Source of the DNA: G965215145 sp965215145
Lineage (GTDB): Bacteria; Bacteroidota; Rhodothermia; Rhodothermales; JANQRZ01
Direction: 5' to 3'
NCBI GenBank assembly: GCA_965215145.1
Contig: OZ244038.1
Location: 744,001-808,000 of the forward strand
Length of the DNA: 64,000 nucleotides
This document shows, one piece after another, positions 17,376 through 26,495 of the stretch (position 1 is the stretch's first letter; every line of letters begins with the position of its first letter). The notes under the pieces were generated by a model that saw only the letters and a program-made list of their open reading frames with translations, was not told the DNA's origin and did no database searches. Both the position numbers and the translations under genes were made by a program.

Positions 17376-17657
17376 ATGGCTTTCCCCGACCCCCCTGCCG
17401 CTGTGCCGAGCGCCCCGTCCCGGTCCCGCCGCCGGTGGGTGCTCGTCGCCATCGCCGTCTTCGTGATCGGGTGGGCGGTGCTCCAGGCGCTCGACCCCTA
17501 CGACGAGCGCGGGATCGAGCACGTCTCCCACGGCGACCACGTCCACTACCGCCCGCAGGGGCACGACCCGAGCGTGTCGGTCTCGGACTTCCCAACGGTC
17601 TATCCGGGGCCGGACGAGCGCATCCTCCCGGACGGCCGCGTGGTGCCGGTGAGGTAG
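17376..17657 (+). CDS. Small single-pass membrane protein of unknown function
   Basis: 93 residues from the ATG at 17376 (a TTG directly before it is also in frame). The basic segment SRSRRRW precedes one membrane span (about residues 21-40, VLVAIAVFVIGWAVLQAL). A short hydrophilic tail rich in His and Pro follows (HVSHGDHVHYRPQGHDPS). Coding-like third-position GC supports a real gene. Orientation is probably N-in with the tail in the periplasm. It is not assigned to a family; the tail could bind metal, which is only a guess. Confidence 0.6.
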   Translation: MAFPDPPAAVPSAPSRSRRRWVLVAIAVFVIGWAVLQALDPYDERGIEHVSHGDHVHYRPQGHDPSVSVSDFPTVYPGPDERILPDGRVVPVR

Positions 17658-17676
17658 GGAAGCGCGGAGGTTCGGG

Positions 17677-17705
17677 TTGACGGAGGCGGCAAGGGCAGTT
17701 AGCTT
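17677..17705 (+). promoter_or_regulatory. Promoter of the FG-GAP gene: TTGACG, 17 nt, TAGCTT
   Basis: A textbook sigma-70 arrangement 28 nt upstream of the ATG at 17734. The paralogue at 20970 has the same TTGACG-17-TAGCTT. Confidence 0.7.
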
Positions 17706-17733
17706 CGCCGGCTGACTCACCACCCCTGCCTCA

Positions 17734-20700
17734 ATGCGCCCGCTCGTCCTCTGCGCCCTCATCGCCGCCACCGCAACGGCTGCGCTTGCCCAGCCCGAAC
17801 TCCGAGCCAGCACGACGTCTCCGAGCTCCCCAGTCTACCGCTTCGAGGGCGGGGCGTGGCGCATCGTCGAGGTCCCGGCCACACTGGAGCCTGCGGCGCT
17901 GCCCGCGCCGATGGTGAGGGCACCGGCCGCTGCATATGCGGCTGCCCGGATGGGCGGCGTGCCCTACCTCGAGCCGGAGCACATGCTGCGGACCGTAGCG
18001 GAGCCGAGCCCGTACCCCGCACTCAACCGCCGTCCCTCGGGGCCTCCGGCCTACGCGGGCGACGTCAACGGGGACGGCCGCAGCGACTTCCTCTACACCG
18101 GTACCGTCCGCGACGAACGCACCGACGATCTGGCCGACGAGACGGCGAAGACGCTGCTCTACTTCGGGCCGAGTCTAGACGCGGACCCCGTTCCGGACCA
18201 GCTTCTCTACGAGAGGCTCCAGCCCGTCGGAGACCTCAACGGCGACGGGTTCGACGACGCGCTCGGCGTCTCGGAGGGGGGAGGGATGTACCTCGGAGGG
18301 CCGGGCGGCTACACCCGCGCGGACGCCCCGTTCGCCGTGGAGGCCCAGAGCTTTAAGGGTTTCTTCGACCTCGACGGTGACGGATACGACGACGCCATCC
18401 GCTTCCGCGCCTTCGGGGGCTTCGAGTTCAGCGTGTTCTGGGGGGCGGAGGACCCCGCCGCGCTGTCTCCCATCGAGTACGAGCTCGACGTGTCCAACAG
18501 CTTCGGGGACCGCGGCGTGGCCGCCGGCGACTTCGACGGTGATGGGGCGACGGAGCTCGTGTTCGTGCAGGAGGGAGGGCCGAACAACACGTGGGAGGTA
18601 ACGACGGTCGCCTTCGACGCCGAGCGGCGCCTCGTCGTGGAGGGCCAGCGTGCCGTCTCGGACCCCTACCTCTCGCAGCGGGACCTCGAGGCCCACGCCC
18701 TCGACGCCGATGGCGACGGCGACCTCGACCTCCTCCTCCGTGCGACCTTCGGAGACGCCTTCCTCTTGAACGACGGCGGCTTCGTCGCCGAGGTCGCTTA
18801 CGATTCCCCCTGGAGCTTCGTGCCCGCCGGGGACCTCGACGGCGACGGCTTCCCTGACTTCTACCGCGCCGGCGCCGAGGAGCCAGTCATGGTGTTCGGC
18901 CCGCTCTCGTTCCCGACGCTCGGGGACACGCCCATCCGAGCGAGCCGGGTGGAGGCTCTGCCCCCGCCCTCCTACCCCGGCGCCGTCCGCTACACGCTCG
19001 CCTCCCGGTTCGACTCCCGCCATCCCGGCTACGGGGACCTCGACGGCGACGGCCGCGACGAGTTCGTCCTGCCGCTCGACGCCTACGGCAGCCGCGAGGA
19101 GCTCCTGGCCTTCGGGCGGCTCGTACTTGGCTACGACAGCGGGGGGCTCACCGCCGACGCCGTCTACTACGACGCGGCCGACTTCCCCACCGAGACCGTT
19201 ATCTATGCCAGTGGCGTCGGCGACGCCAACGGCGACGGGTACCCCGACTTCGCGCTCGGCTACTTCGGCTCTAACGCCGGGAGGCGCGTCAGCCTCTACT
19301 ACGGCGGTGAGGCCTTCCCTACGGCGCCCGCCCTGGCCCTCCTGCCGGGTGACTCCAGCGAACCGACCTATCAGACCGTCGGGGGTGACTTCGACGCGGA
19401 CGGTTTCGAGGACGTGGCGACCCTGTTCCTCGGGGAGGAGAACGGCATCCGCATCTACTCCGGCGGCCCGTCGCTCGACGACGAGGCCGACCACAAGATC
19501 CCCTACGCCAACGTGGGGGGGCCGGGCGTGAGCGCCTTCGGGATCAGCACCCTCGTCAACGCCGGCGACCTCAACGGCGACGGCGTGGACGACCTTGCCT
19601 TCACGGCCTACGAGGTCAGTAGCCTCAGCGAGCTTAGCAGCCGGGTCTTCGTCGTCTACGGCGGCCCCGACATCTCGAAAGCCCCCGACCTCACGCTCGA
19701 CCTCAGCGGGCTCATCACCAGCATCCGCGTAGGCGCCCGCCTCCTCGGGGGGGACTTCAACGGCGACGGCCACGGCGACCTCGCCGTCTCGGAGCAGCGC
19801 CGCGAGAACGAGGACGGCCGGACGACCGGCGTTCTCTACGTCTTCGAGGGCTCGGCGCGTGGGCTGACCAACGTGCCTGCGTTCACCCTCTACCCCTCCG
19901 TGCCGGACGACGGCGCCACCTACCGCACGCGCTTCCCCGCTAGCGTCGAGGCCGGCGACTTCAACGGCGACGGGTTCACGGACATCGTGGCGACGCTTCA
20001 GTCCAACGCGCCGTTGGAGGAGGGGACCTCCTTCGCCCAGGGCCCCGGCACCGACCGCGCCGTCCACGTCTTCTTCGGCGGCCCCGACTTCGACGCGGAG
20101 CCGGATGCCCTCTTCGGCGTGCCGGCAGCGGCGTTCGGCTTGCTTTACGGTGGCTTCGCCAAGGAGACGCCCGGTGAGCTCACCCGCATCCCCGACCTCG
20201 ACGGCGACGGCGCCGACGAGCTCCTCCTCGGCACCGAAGGGATCGTGTTCTACGACTACGAGGGCTACGACGACGACGGCGTGTTCTACACCAACGCCGC
20301 CCTCGTCGCCGGGGGCGACAGCCTCGGGGCGCTCCGTGCCGTGCTCGAAGCTCCTAACCCGGACGAGGGGCTAGGGTCTTACCCCGGCGGGAGCGTCGGC
20401 CACCCTCACTCCCCGGTCGGTGACTTCGACGGCGACGGGATGGTGGAGGTCCTGCTCCCCCAGTTCCGCGACAACAACGACGGCGTCGCTTCGAGCCGGA
20501 TCTACGCCTACGAGATCGGCCGGGCCTCCGGCGACGGTGCAGGGCCGGTCCCACCGACGCCGTCGGTCCGCGCGGTCTTCCCGAACCCGACCCGTGGCGT
20601 CGCCACCGTCCGGTTCTCGCTGCCCGAGGAGCAGGCCGTCCGCCTTGCCGTCTACGACGTGCTCGGCCGTGAGGTCACCGTCCTCGTGGATGAGGTGCGA

Positions 20701-20817
20701 GCGGCCGGCCGACACACGGTCGCCTTCGACGGGCGCGGCCTCGCGGCCGGGGTGTACCTCGTGCGGGTCGAGGCCGGCGGCGAGACGGACGACCGCCGGA
20801 TGACGCTGCTCCGCTGA
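17734..20817 (+). CDS. Secreted FG-GAP/VCBS beta-propeller protein with T9SS sorting domain
   Basis: 1027 residues. A signal peptide (MRPLVLCALIAATATAALAQ) is followed by a proline-rich segment and then at least thirteen calcium-binding-type repeats of the form DxDGDGxxD (DVNGDGRSD, DLNGDGFDD, DLDGDGYDD, DFNGDGHGD and others), often ending in YxGGP or YFG. This is the integrin-alpha-like FG-GAP pattern. The last 75 residues are a T9SS sorting domain (FPNPTRG, VYDVLGREVTVL, AGVYLVRVEAG). Exported to the surface or medium; probably an adhesin or scaffold, but the ligand is unknown. Tandem paralogue of the next gene. Confidence 0.88.
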   Translation: MRPLVLCALIAATATAALAQPELRASTTSPSSPVYRFEGGAWRIVEVPATLEPAALPAPMVRAPAAAYAAARMGGVPYLEPEHMLRTVAEPSPYPALNRRPSGPPAYAGDVNGDGRSDFLYTGTVRDERTDDLADETAKTLLYFGPSLDADPVPDQLLYERLQPVGDLNGDGFDDALGVSEGGGMYLGGPGGYTRADAPFAVEAQSFKGFFDLDGDGYDDAIRFRAFGGFEFSVFWGAEDPAALSPIEYELDVSNSFGDRGVAAGDFDGDGATELVFVQEGGPNNTWEVTTVAFDAERRLVVEGQRAVSDPYLSQRDLEAHALDADGDGDLDLLLRATFGDAFLLNDGGFVAEVAYDSPWSFVPAGDLDGDGFPDFYRAGAEEPVMVFGPLSFPTLGDTPIRASRVEALPPPSYPGAVRYTLASRFDSRHPGYGDLDGDGRDEFVLPLDAYGSREELLAFGRLVLGYDSGGLTADAVYYDAADFPTETVIYASGVGDANGDGYPDFALGYFGSNAGRRVSLYYGGEAFPTAPALALLPGDSSEPTYQTVGGDFDADGFEDVATLFLGEENGIRIYSGGPSLDDEADHKIPYANVGGPGVSAFGISTLVNAGDLNGDGVDDLAFTAYEVSSLSELSSRVFVVYGGPDISKAPDLTLDLSGLITSIRVGARLLGGDFNGDGHGDLAVSEQRRENEDGRTTGVLYVFEGSARGLTNVPAFTLYPSVPDDGATYRTRFPASVEAGDFNGDGFTDIVATLQSNAPLEEGTSFAQGPGTDRAVHVFFGGPDFDAEPDALFGVPAAAFGLLYGGFAKETPGELTRIPDLDGDGADELLLGTEGIVFYDYEGYDDDGVFYTNAALVAGGDSLGALRAVLEAPNPDEGLGSYPGGSVGHPHSPVGDFDGDGMVEVLLPQFRDNNDGVASSRIYAYEIGRASGDGAGPVPPTPSVRAVFPNPTRGVATVRFSLPEEQAVRLAVYDVLGREVTVLVDEVRAAGRHTVAFDGRGLAAGVYLVRVEAGGETDDRRMTLLR

Positions 20818-20901
20818 AGCAGCCTGACGCGGGGGACTCATGGCCTTTCAGCCGGGAGGAAGGAGGCTGCGTGCAAAACGGTGGGGTCACCGGAGGTAGC
20901 A

Positions 20902-20930
20902 TTGACGGAGGGATTGCTCACGGTTAGCTT
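20902..20930 (+). promoter_or_regulatory. Promoter of the second FG-GAP gene: TTGACG, 17 nt, TAGCTT
   Basis: Same boxes and spacing as before the first copy, ending 39 nt before the ATG at 20970. The second gene therefore has its own start of transcription. Confidence 0.7.
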
Positions 20931-20969
20931 GACGACCTCAATCCACCTCTGGCCTCGCCCTCCGGTGTC

Positions 20970-23900
20970 ATGCGCCTGCTGCTCCTGCTCGCCCTCGCTG
21001 TCTCCACCTCACCCGCCTCGCTCGCCCAGCAGGCCCCTGCCCCGCCCGACGAGGGAGGACCTGTCGCCCGTAGCTATCACCTCGAGGGAGGGGCGTGGCG
21101 GGTGATCGAGACCCCGGCCCTGCCCATGGACATGGAGCGGCCCGCCGCCCCCGGGGCGGCTGTTCGGGGGGAGGACCTACCCTACCTCGAACCGGAATAC
21201 ACGTGGCGGACGGTCGAGGACCCCGGCCCGTATCCCGAGCTCAACCTCCGCCCCATCGGGCAGCCCCTTTACGCCGGCGACGTCAACGGCGACGGCCGCG
21301 ACGACTATGTCTACGCCGGCGTCGTGCGCGACGAGCGGACGGACGACCCGAGCGACAACACGGGGAAGACCCTGCTCTACTTCGGCCAGCCGCTTGACCT
21401 CCAGGAGCTCCCGGACCAGGTCGTGTACGAGGAGCTCACGCCCGTGGGTGATTTCACCGGCGACGGCTACGACGACGCGCTGGCCCTCGACGGCGAGACA
21501 GCCGAGTTGTATGAGGGGGGACCCGCTGGCTTCACCCTCGCCGGCACCGTGCCCGCCGGCCTCGACGTGCCGGTGACGCTGGGGTTCGCGGACCTCGACG
21601 GCGACGGCTACGAGGACGCGGTCCGGTACGCCCCACGGAATTTCATACCGCCGGGGATGGACGAGTACAGCTTTACGGTGATCTGGGGGGCCGCCACAGC
21701 CGGCGGCGCGGAGGCGCGGGTCTACGCGCTGCCGGAGGCCTCCTCCCTGGCGATGGGCACCGGGGATACGGACGGGGATGGGGAGCCCGAACTCGTTGTC
21801 CTCGAAGACTCCGGGGCCGCCGAGTACCAGTACCGCCTCCGCATCCTCGCCTTCGCTGGGGACCGTGAGCCGGTGGAGGAGGCCGACCAGAACGCGGGTC
21901 CTCCGCAGACCGCCTTCGCCCCTAGCGCCAACGCCGTCACCGTCCACCTCGGTGACGTGGACGGTGACGGGGACGCCGACCTCATGCTCAACTCCGAGTT
22001 CTCCGGCTACTCGACGTTCTTCCTCCGGCAGACGGCGCTCGGCGTGTTCGGGCCCGCAGCCGAGTGGGAGGTGGTCACCAAGTTCTATCCCATCGGCGAC
22101 CTCAGCGGCGACGGCACGCTCGACTACGTGCTCCAGGACGACTCCGAGGAGGGGCTCCGCATCGCCTTCGGACCCCTCGCCTTCGCCGGTACGGGCGAGA
22201 CGGAGATCACCCCCGCCGAGACCGAGCCGAGGCCGGAGCCGCCGACGTACGAGGGGGCCGAGAGCTATTCCATCCGCGCGCCCAGCCCGAGCCGCTATCC
22301 TGGGTTCGGGGACCCCAACGGCGATGGGGTGGACGAGTACCTCCTGGCGACCTACGCCTACGGCAAGCGCTACGACCTGCTTGCCTTCGGGCGGATGTTC
22401 GTGGACGGGGAGGGCGGCGACCTCTCCGTTGCCGGCGTCTACAACGACGCCGCCGACTTCCCCACCGCCGCCGTCCTCTTCACCGCCGACGTCGGGGACG
22501 TCAATGCGGACGGCGCGGAGGACTTCGCCTTCGGGTACTACGTCCCCTTCGCCGACCCCCGCGTGGAGGTCTACCTCGGCGGCGACGCCTTCTCGGAGGA
22601 GGCCGCACTCGTGCTCCGCCCGGCCACGCCCGGACCCCGCAACAACGGGTACGTCACGACCGCCGTCGGCGGCGACTTCGACGGCGACGGCACGAGCGAC
22701 ATCGCGGTCGCCTTTGCCGGGGAGGACAACGGCATCCGCATCTACCTCGGCGGCCCCGACGTGGGCGACGAGCCGGACCACGAGATCCGCTATGCCGATG
22801 TGGAGCCAGGGGAGGCCACCTTCCTCGGCGTCAGCGTCCTCACCAACGCGGGCGACCTCAATGGCGACGGCGCCGATGACCTCGCCTTCTCGGTCCCTTT
22901 CGGGGCCTTCGGGGGGGCGCGGCAGAAGGCGTTCGTGGTCTACGGCGGCCCCGACCTCTCGGCGACGCCGGACCTCACCTCGACCTCAGCGGGGAGCCGG
23001 ACGTCGGGCAGAGCACCTCCCGCCGCCTCGTCGGCGCGGACCTCGACGGGGACGGCTTCAGCGACCTCGCCGTATCGAGCCGCTTTAGCGGCAACCCGGA
23101 CGGCTCGCGGGGTCGGGTCTACGTCTTCTTTGGGGCCTCCGGCGGGCTCGCCGCTAGCCCCGGCCTCGTCCTCCACCCCGACGTGCCCGAGGAGGGCTCC
23201 TATTTCAGGATGGACTTCCCGGCAGCGATGGACGCGGGCGACTTCGATGGGGACGGCTGGACCGACCTCGCGGCCACGCTCCACGTCAACGTGGACTACC
23301 TCTCCCCGGACCTCATGGGGACCGACCGCGCCGTTCAGGTCTTCTTCGGCGGCCCCGACCTCGACGCCGAGCCGGACGCCCTCTTCGGCGTGCCGGCAGA
23401 CCTCTTCGGGCTGGATTACGGCGGCCTCGTGCGCGAGACGCCGGGCGAACTCACGCGGGTACCCGACCTCGACGGCGACGGCGCCGACGAGCTCCTGCTC
23501 GGCTCCAACGGGTCTAACAACTTCGACCCCGACCGGTCCTACCGCAACGCCGTCCTCGTCGCGGGGGGCGCGGCGCTCGGGGAGCCGCTGGCCGTGCTGG
23601 AGGGGCCGAACAGGAGCGAGCCGCTCGGCTCGTGGCCGTCCTTCACCTACGCCCAAAACCACTCCGCCGTCGGCGACTACGACGGCGACGGGCTCCTCGA
23701 AGCGCTTCTCCCACAGCTCCGGGACGACAACGACGGCGCCTTCTCCAGCCGCATCCACGCCTTCGAGTTGGACCCGAACCTCCTCGTGTCCGGGGAGCCG
23801 GGGGCAGCGGCTCCCCCGGCGCTCGCCGTTGAGGCCGTGTATCCGAACCCGACGGCGGGTGCGGCGACGGTCCGGTTCTCGCTGCCCGAGGAGCAGGCCG

Positions 23901-24079
23901 TCCGGCTCGTCGTCTACGACGTGCTCGGCCGCGAGGTCGCCGTGCTCGTGGACGGGGACCGGCCGGCAGGCCGGCACACGGCGGTGCTCGACGGGCGTGG
24001 GCTCGCTGCCGGGGTCTACGTGATGCGGGTCGAGGCGGGGGGGCGGTCGGACGATCGCCGGCTGACGCTGCTGCGGTGA
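20970..24079 (+). pseudogene. Second FG-GAP/VCBS T9SS cargo gene, one-base frameshift
   Basis: Tandem paralogue of the gene at 17734: signal peptide (MRLLLLLALAVSTSPASLAQ), the shared PYLEPEYTWRTVEDPGPYPE segment, many DxDGDGxxD repeats, and a T9SS sorting domain ending at 24079 (VVYDVLGREVAVL, AGVYVMRVEAG). The frame breaks at 22979/22980: ...PDLTSTSAGSR... should read ...PDLT-LDLSGEPDVG.... The paralogue has ACGCTCGACCTC where this gene has ACCTCGACCTC, so one base is missing. Restored length is 1036 residues. The old frame stays open to 24023 only because GC-rich DNA has few stops. Confidence 0.85.
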
Positions 24080-24087
24080 GGCGGCGG

Positions 24088-24095
24088 TAGCTTGA
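24088..24095 (+). promoter_or_regulatory. TAnnTT element (TAGCTTGA) upstream of the isoaspartyl peptidase gene
   Basis: Located 30 nt before the ATG at 24126 and identical to the octamer at 20925-20932. A CTGACG at 24062 lies at a non-optimal 20-nt spacing. Confidence 0.4.
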
Positions 24096-24125
24096 GGCGG
24101 CCGGTCACCAACCCCCTCCGCCGTC

Positions 24126-25154
24126 ATGCTCCGCTTCGCCCTCGTCGCCGTGCTTCTTACTGCTGCTGCGCCCACGCCCTCGGCCCAGACTGCGGGGGTG
24201 GAGGAGGGCGCACGCTTCGCTCTCGCCATCCACGGTGGGGCCGGGCTGATCCGCCGGGAGAACATGACGCCGGAGCTGGAGGCCGCATACCGCGCCGCGC
24301 TCGAAGACGCCCTCCGCGCCGGCCACGCCGTCCTCGCCGACGGCGGCACCGCGCTCGACGCCGTCACCGCCGCCATCCAGCCGCTCGAAGATTCCGAGCT
24401 GTTCAACGCGGGTCGGGGCGCCGTCTTCACCCACGATGCTACCGTCGAGCTCGATGCCTCGATCATGGACGGGGCCACGCTCAACGCCGGCGCCGTGGCG
24501 GGCGTCCGGCACCTCAAGAACCCCGTCCTCGCAGCCCGCCTCGTGATGGAGCGGTCGCCGCACGTGATGATGGTCGGGGACGGCGCCGAGGCGTTCGCGG
24601 CGCAGTACGACCTCGAAACCGTCGAGAACGACTACTTCCACACCGACCGCCGGCGGCGCGCGCTCGAAGCCGTGCAGGAGCGCGAGCGCTCGGAGAGCGG
24701 GATGCTCATCCCCTCAGACCCCGAGGCCTGGCAGATGACCGGCACCGTCGGCGCCGTCGCGCTCGACCAAGCCGGCCACCTCGCCGCGGCGACCTCGACG
24801 GGGGGGATGACGAATAAGCGCTACGGCCGCGTCGGGGACAGCCCCGTCGTCGGGGCCGGCACCTACGCCGACGACCGCACGTGCGCCGTCAGCGCCACCG
24901 GCCACGGTGAGTACTTCATCCGCCTCGCCGTTGCTCACGACGTCTCGGCGCGGATGATGTACCTCGGCGAGTCCGTCGAGGAGGCCGCCGGGGCCGTGAT
25001 CGGAAGCCGGCTCGGCGAGCTCGGCGGCACGGGCGGGGTGATCGCGATGGACGCCGCCGGCAACGTGGCGATGCCGTTCAACACCCCCGGCATGTTCCGC
25101 GGCACCATCACCGCCGGCGGCGCGGTGACCGTCGGCATCTACGGGGGCGAGTGA
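24126..25154 (+). CDS. iaaA: Exported isoaspartyl peptidase/L-asparaginase (Ntn hydrolase)
   Basis: 342 residues with an N-terminal signal peptide (MLRFALVAVLLTAAAPTPSA), pointing to the periplasm. The family hallmarks are LAIHGGAGLI at the start of the mature protein, FNAGRGAVF, and the autocleavage/nucleophile threonine in MTGTVGAVALD (about residue 206), followed by STGGMTNKRYGRVGDSP, which forms the substrate site. It hydrolyses isoaspartyl peptides and asparagine after self-processing into two subunits. Its stop overlaps the GTG of the DNA glycosylase gene by 4 nt, so the two are co-translated. Confidence 0.9.
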   Translation: MLRFALVAVLLTAAAPTPSAQTAGVEEGARFALAIHGGAGLIRRENMTPELEAAYRAALEDALRAGHAVLADGGTALDAVTAAIQPLEDSELFNAGRGAVFTHDATVELDASIMDGATLNAGAVAGVRHLKNPVLAARLVMERSPHVMMVGDGAEAFAAQYDLETVENDYFHTDRRRRALEAVQERERSESGMLIPSDPEAWQMTGTVGAVALDQAGHLAAATSTGGMTNKRYGRVGDSPVVGAGTYADDRTCAVSATGHGEYFIRLAVAHDVSARMMYLGESVEEAAGAVIGSRLGELGGTGGVIAMDAAGNVAMPFNTPGMFRGTITAGGAVTVGIYGGE

Positions 25155-25783
25155 GCGCGCCCTACGACCTGAAGGCGGCCACCGCTCACCTCGCCGCGGC
25201 GGACCCGGTGATGGCGCGGCTCGTTGAGCGCGTCGGCCCGTGCCGTCTGGAGGTGGGGCGGATGGCCGACCCTTTCCAGTCGCTCCTCCGCGCCATCGTC
25301 TACCAGCAGCTCTCGACGAAGGCCGCCGCCACGATCTACGGCCGCGTCGAGAGGCTCTTTCTCGACGACCACCCAACCCCGACGGCGCTGGCCGCGCTGC
25401 CCACCGACACCCTCCGCGCCGCCGGGATGTCCCGCGCGAAGGCCGCCGCCGCCCACGACCTCGCGGCGAAGGCGCTCGACGGCACCCTCCCCGAACGCGC
25501 GGCCCTGGACCGGATGGACAACGCCGAGGTCGTTGAGCGGCTGACGGCGGTGCGCGGCGTCGGGCCGTGGACGGCCGAGATGCTGCTGATCTTCCAGCTC
25601 GGCCGCCCGGACGTGCTTCCGGTCACCGACCTCGGCGTGCGGAGGGGGTTCATGCTCGCATACGGCCACGACGCGCTCCCAGCCCCGAGCGACTTGCGCG
25701 AGCTCGGGGAGCGATGGCGGCCCTACCGCAGCGTCGCCGCGTGGTACCTCTGGCGGGCGGCGGACTCGGAGCTCTCCGCCTGA
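25151..25783 (+). CDS. AlkA-type DNA-3-methyladenine glycosylase (HhH-GPD)
   Basis: 210 residues from GTG at 25151, overlapping the previous stop (GTGA). HhH-GPD superfamily: FQSLLRAIVYQQLSTKAA at the start of the fold, the helix-hairpin-helix in LTAVRGVGPWTAEM, and the catalytic Asp in PVTDLGVRRG. The C-terminal part (WRPYRSVAAWYLWR) matches AlkA-like enzymes. There are no iron-sulfur cysteines, which separates it from Nth/MutY. It excises alkylated purines in base-excision repair. The pairing with a periplasmic peptidase gene looks incidental. Confidence 0.9.
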   Translation: MSAPYDLKAATAHLAAADPVMARLVERVGPCRLEVGRMADPFQSLLRAIVYQQLSTKAAATIYGRVERLFLDDHPTPTALAALPTDTLRAAGMSRAKAAAAHDLAAKALDGTLPERAALDRMDNAEVVERLTAVRGVGPWTAEMLLIFQLGRPDVLPVTDLGVRRGFMLAYGHDALPAPSDLRELGERWRPYRSVAAWYLWRAADSELSA

Positions 25784-25786
25784 AAC

Positions 25787-25858
25787 GCGCGGCGGCTCCC
25801 CCGCCTGAGCGAGGGAGCCGCCACGCTGTCGGGGTGGCGGGATTTGAACCCACGACCT
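25787..25858. repeat. 72-bp direct repeat, copy A (tRNA-Pro 3' part plus hairpin)
   Basis: Identical base for base to 26139-26210 (offset 352). It includes the tRNA terminator-like hairpin and the acceptor/T-arm end of tRNA-Pro. Identity stops exactly where the anticodon arms diverge. Confidence 0.95.
25791..25822 (-). terminator. Terminator-like hairpin, copy A
   Basis: GGCGGCTCCC paired with GGGAGCCGCC across a 12-nt loop. It is the duplicated version of the hairpin that follows tRNA-Pro and here ends the GIY-YIG transcript. Confidence 0.5.
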
Positions 25859-25881
25859 TCCCGCCGAGCGGGACGCGCTAC
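25829..25881 (-). pseudogene. tRNA-Pro 3' fragment with replaced anticodon arm
   Basis: On the minus strand it reads from the D-arm sequence GTAGCGCG to the acceptor end and shares the T arm, CACCCCG and discriminator A with the intact tRNA-Pro. The anticodon arm is replaced by TCCCGC-TCG-GCGGGA, so no anticodon remains. The 5' part of the tRNA is absent. The TAG of GTAGCGCG is the stop codon of the GIY-YIG gene. Confidence 0.75.
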
Positions 25882-26126
25882 TGTTCGGCAATGATCTCTA
25901 AGACACGCGCAGGGCTCTTTAGCTCCTTGAGCCGACGCTCGCGCTGCATGGCCTCGGACCGAGTGGAGAAAAATTCCCGGTGGAGAAGCGACCACGGTCC
26001 GCGTCCACGGGTCGAACGGCTCTGCCCGCTGTTGTGCTCTCGGAGCCGTCGCTCCAGATCCTGCGTGTGGCCGATGTAGAGGCGACCGTTAGTTCCGGAT
26101 CGGAGGATGTAGACGACGTAATCCAA
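25878..26126 (-). CDS. GIY-YIG nuclease-domain protein
   Basis: 82 residues: DYVVYILRSG...GRLYIGHTQDLERRLREHNSGQSRSTR...WSLLHREFFSTRSEAMQRERRLK (given in pieces). This is the compact GIY-YIG family (URI/YhbQ-like), with the YVVY and LYIGHT strands, the catalytic Arg in LERRLREHN, and Glu in RSEAMQRE. The best start is TTG at 26126, with no Shine-Dalgarno sequence; ATT at 26138 is also in frame. It is enclosed by an intact tRNA-Pro upstream and a tRNA-Pro fragment downstream, between two copies of a 72-bp repeat. The layout suggests a small mobile or homing-type unit that uses tRNA-Pro as its site; that role is inference. Confidence 0.85.
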   Translation of the reverse strand: MDYVVYILRSGTNGRLYIGHTQDLERRLREHNSGQSRSTRGRGPWSLLHREFFSTRSEAMQRERRLKELKSPARVLEIIAEQ

Positions 26127-26138
26127 GGGCGGCCAAAT

Positions 26139-26254
<116 letters not shown>

Positions 26255-26297
26255 AAGGTGCGATCTCCTACGTCTCAAATGGTGCGTGGTGCCGCCC

Positions 26298-26367
26298 CGA
26301 CCTTCCCGCTCCAGCGGGACGCGCTACCGGGCGGAGTTTACCCCGCCGGAGGCGGGGCCACACCCCG
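26298..26367 (-). pseudogene. tRNA-Pro-like 5' fragment with inserted hairpin and replaced anticodon arm
   Basis: Minus strand: starts CGGGGTGTGG exactly like tRNA-Pro, then a GC hairpin (CCCCGCCTCCGGCGGGG) stands where CGCAG would be, then CCCGGTAGCGCG as in the tRNA. The arm TCCCGCT-GG-AGCGGGA takes the place of the anticodon arm, followed by AGGTCG. The T arm and 3' acceptor are missing. It shares the replaced arm with the 25829 fragment but not with the intact tRNA. Confidence 0.7.
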
Positions 26368-26440
26368 AGGGACAGGCGAGAATATAGCGCCGCCGGGGAG
26401 GGGCCGGACGCCGCGCCGGTGGAAACGGAATGAAGCAGGG

Positions 26441-26469
26441 CGGGCGCCGGAGGCTAGCTCCGGCGCCCG
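26441..26469 (-). terminator. Hairpin terminator after the di-haem peroxidase gene
   Basis: Perfect 12-bp stem CGGGCGCCGGAG / CTCCGGCGCCCG with a 5-nt loop, 27 bp past the stop codon of the minus-strand gene. Followed by CCCTGCTTCATTCCG, so the U-tract is weak. Confidence 0.6.
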
Positions 26470-26495
26470 CTCGGCAGTCCGAGGCCGGCGGTGCG

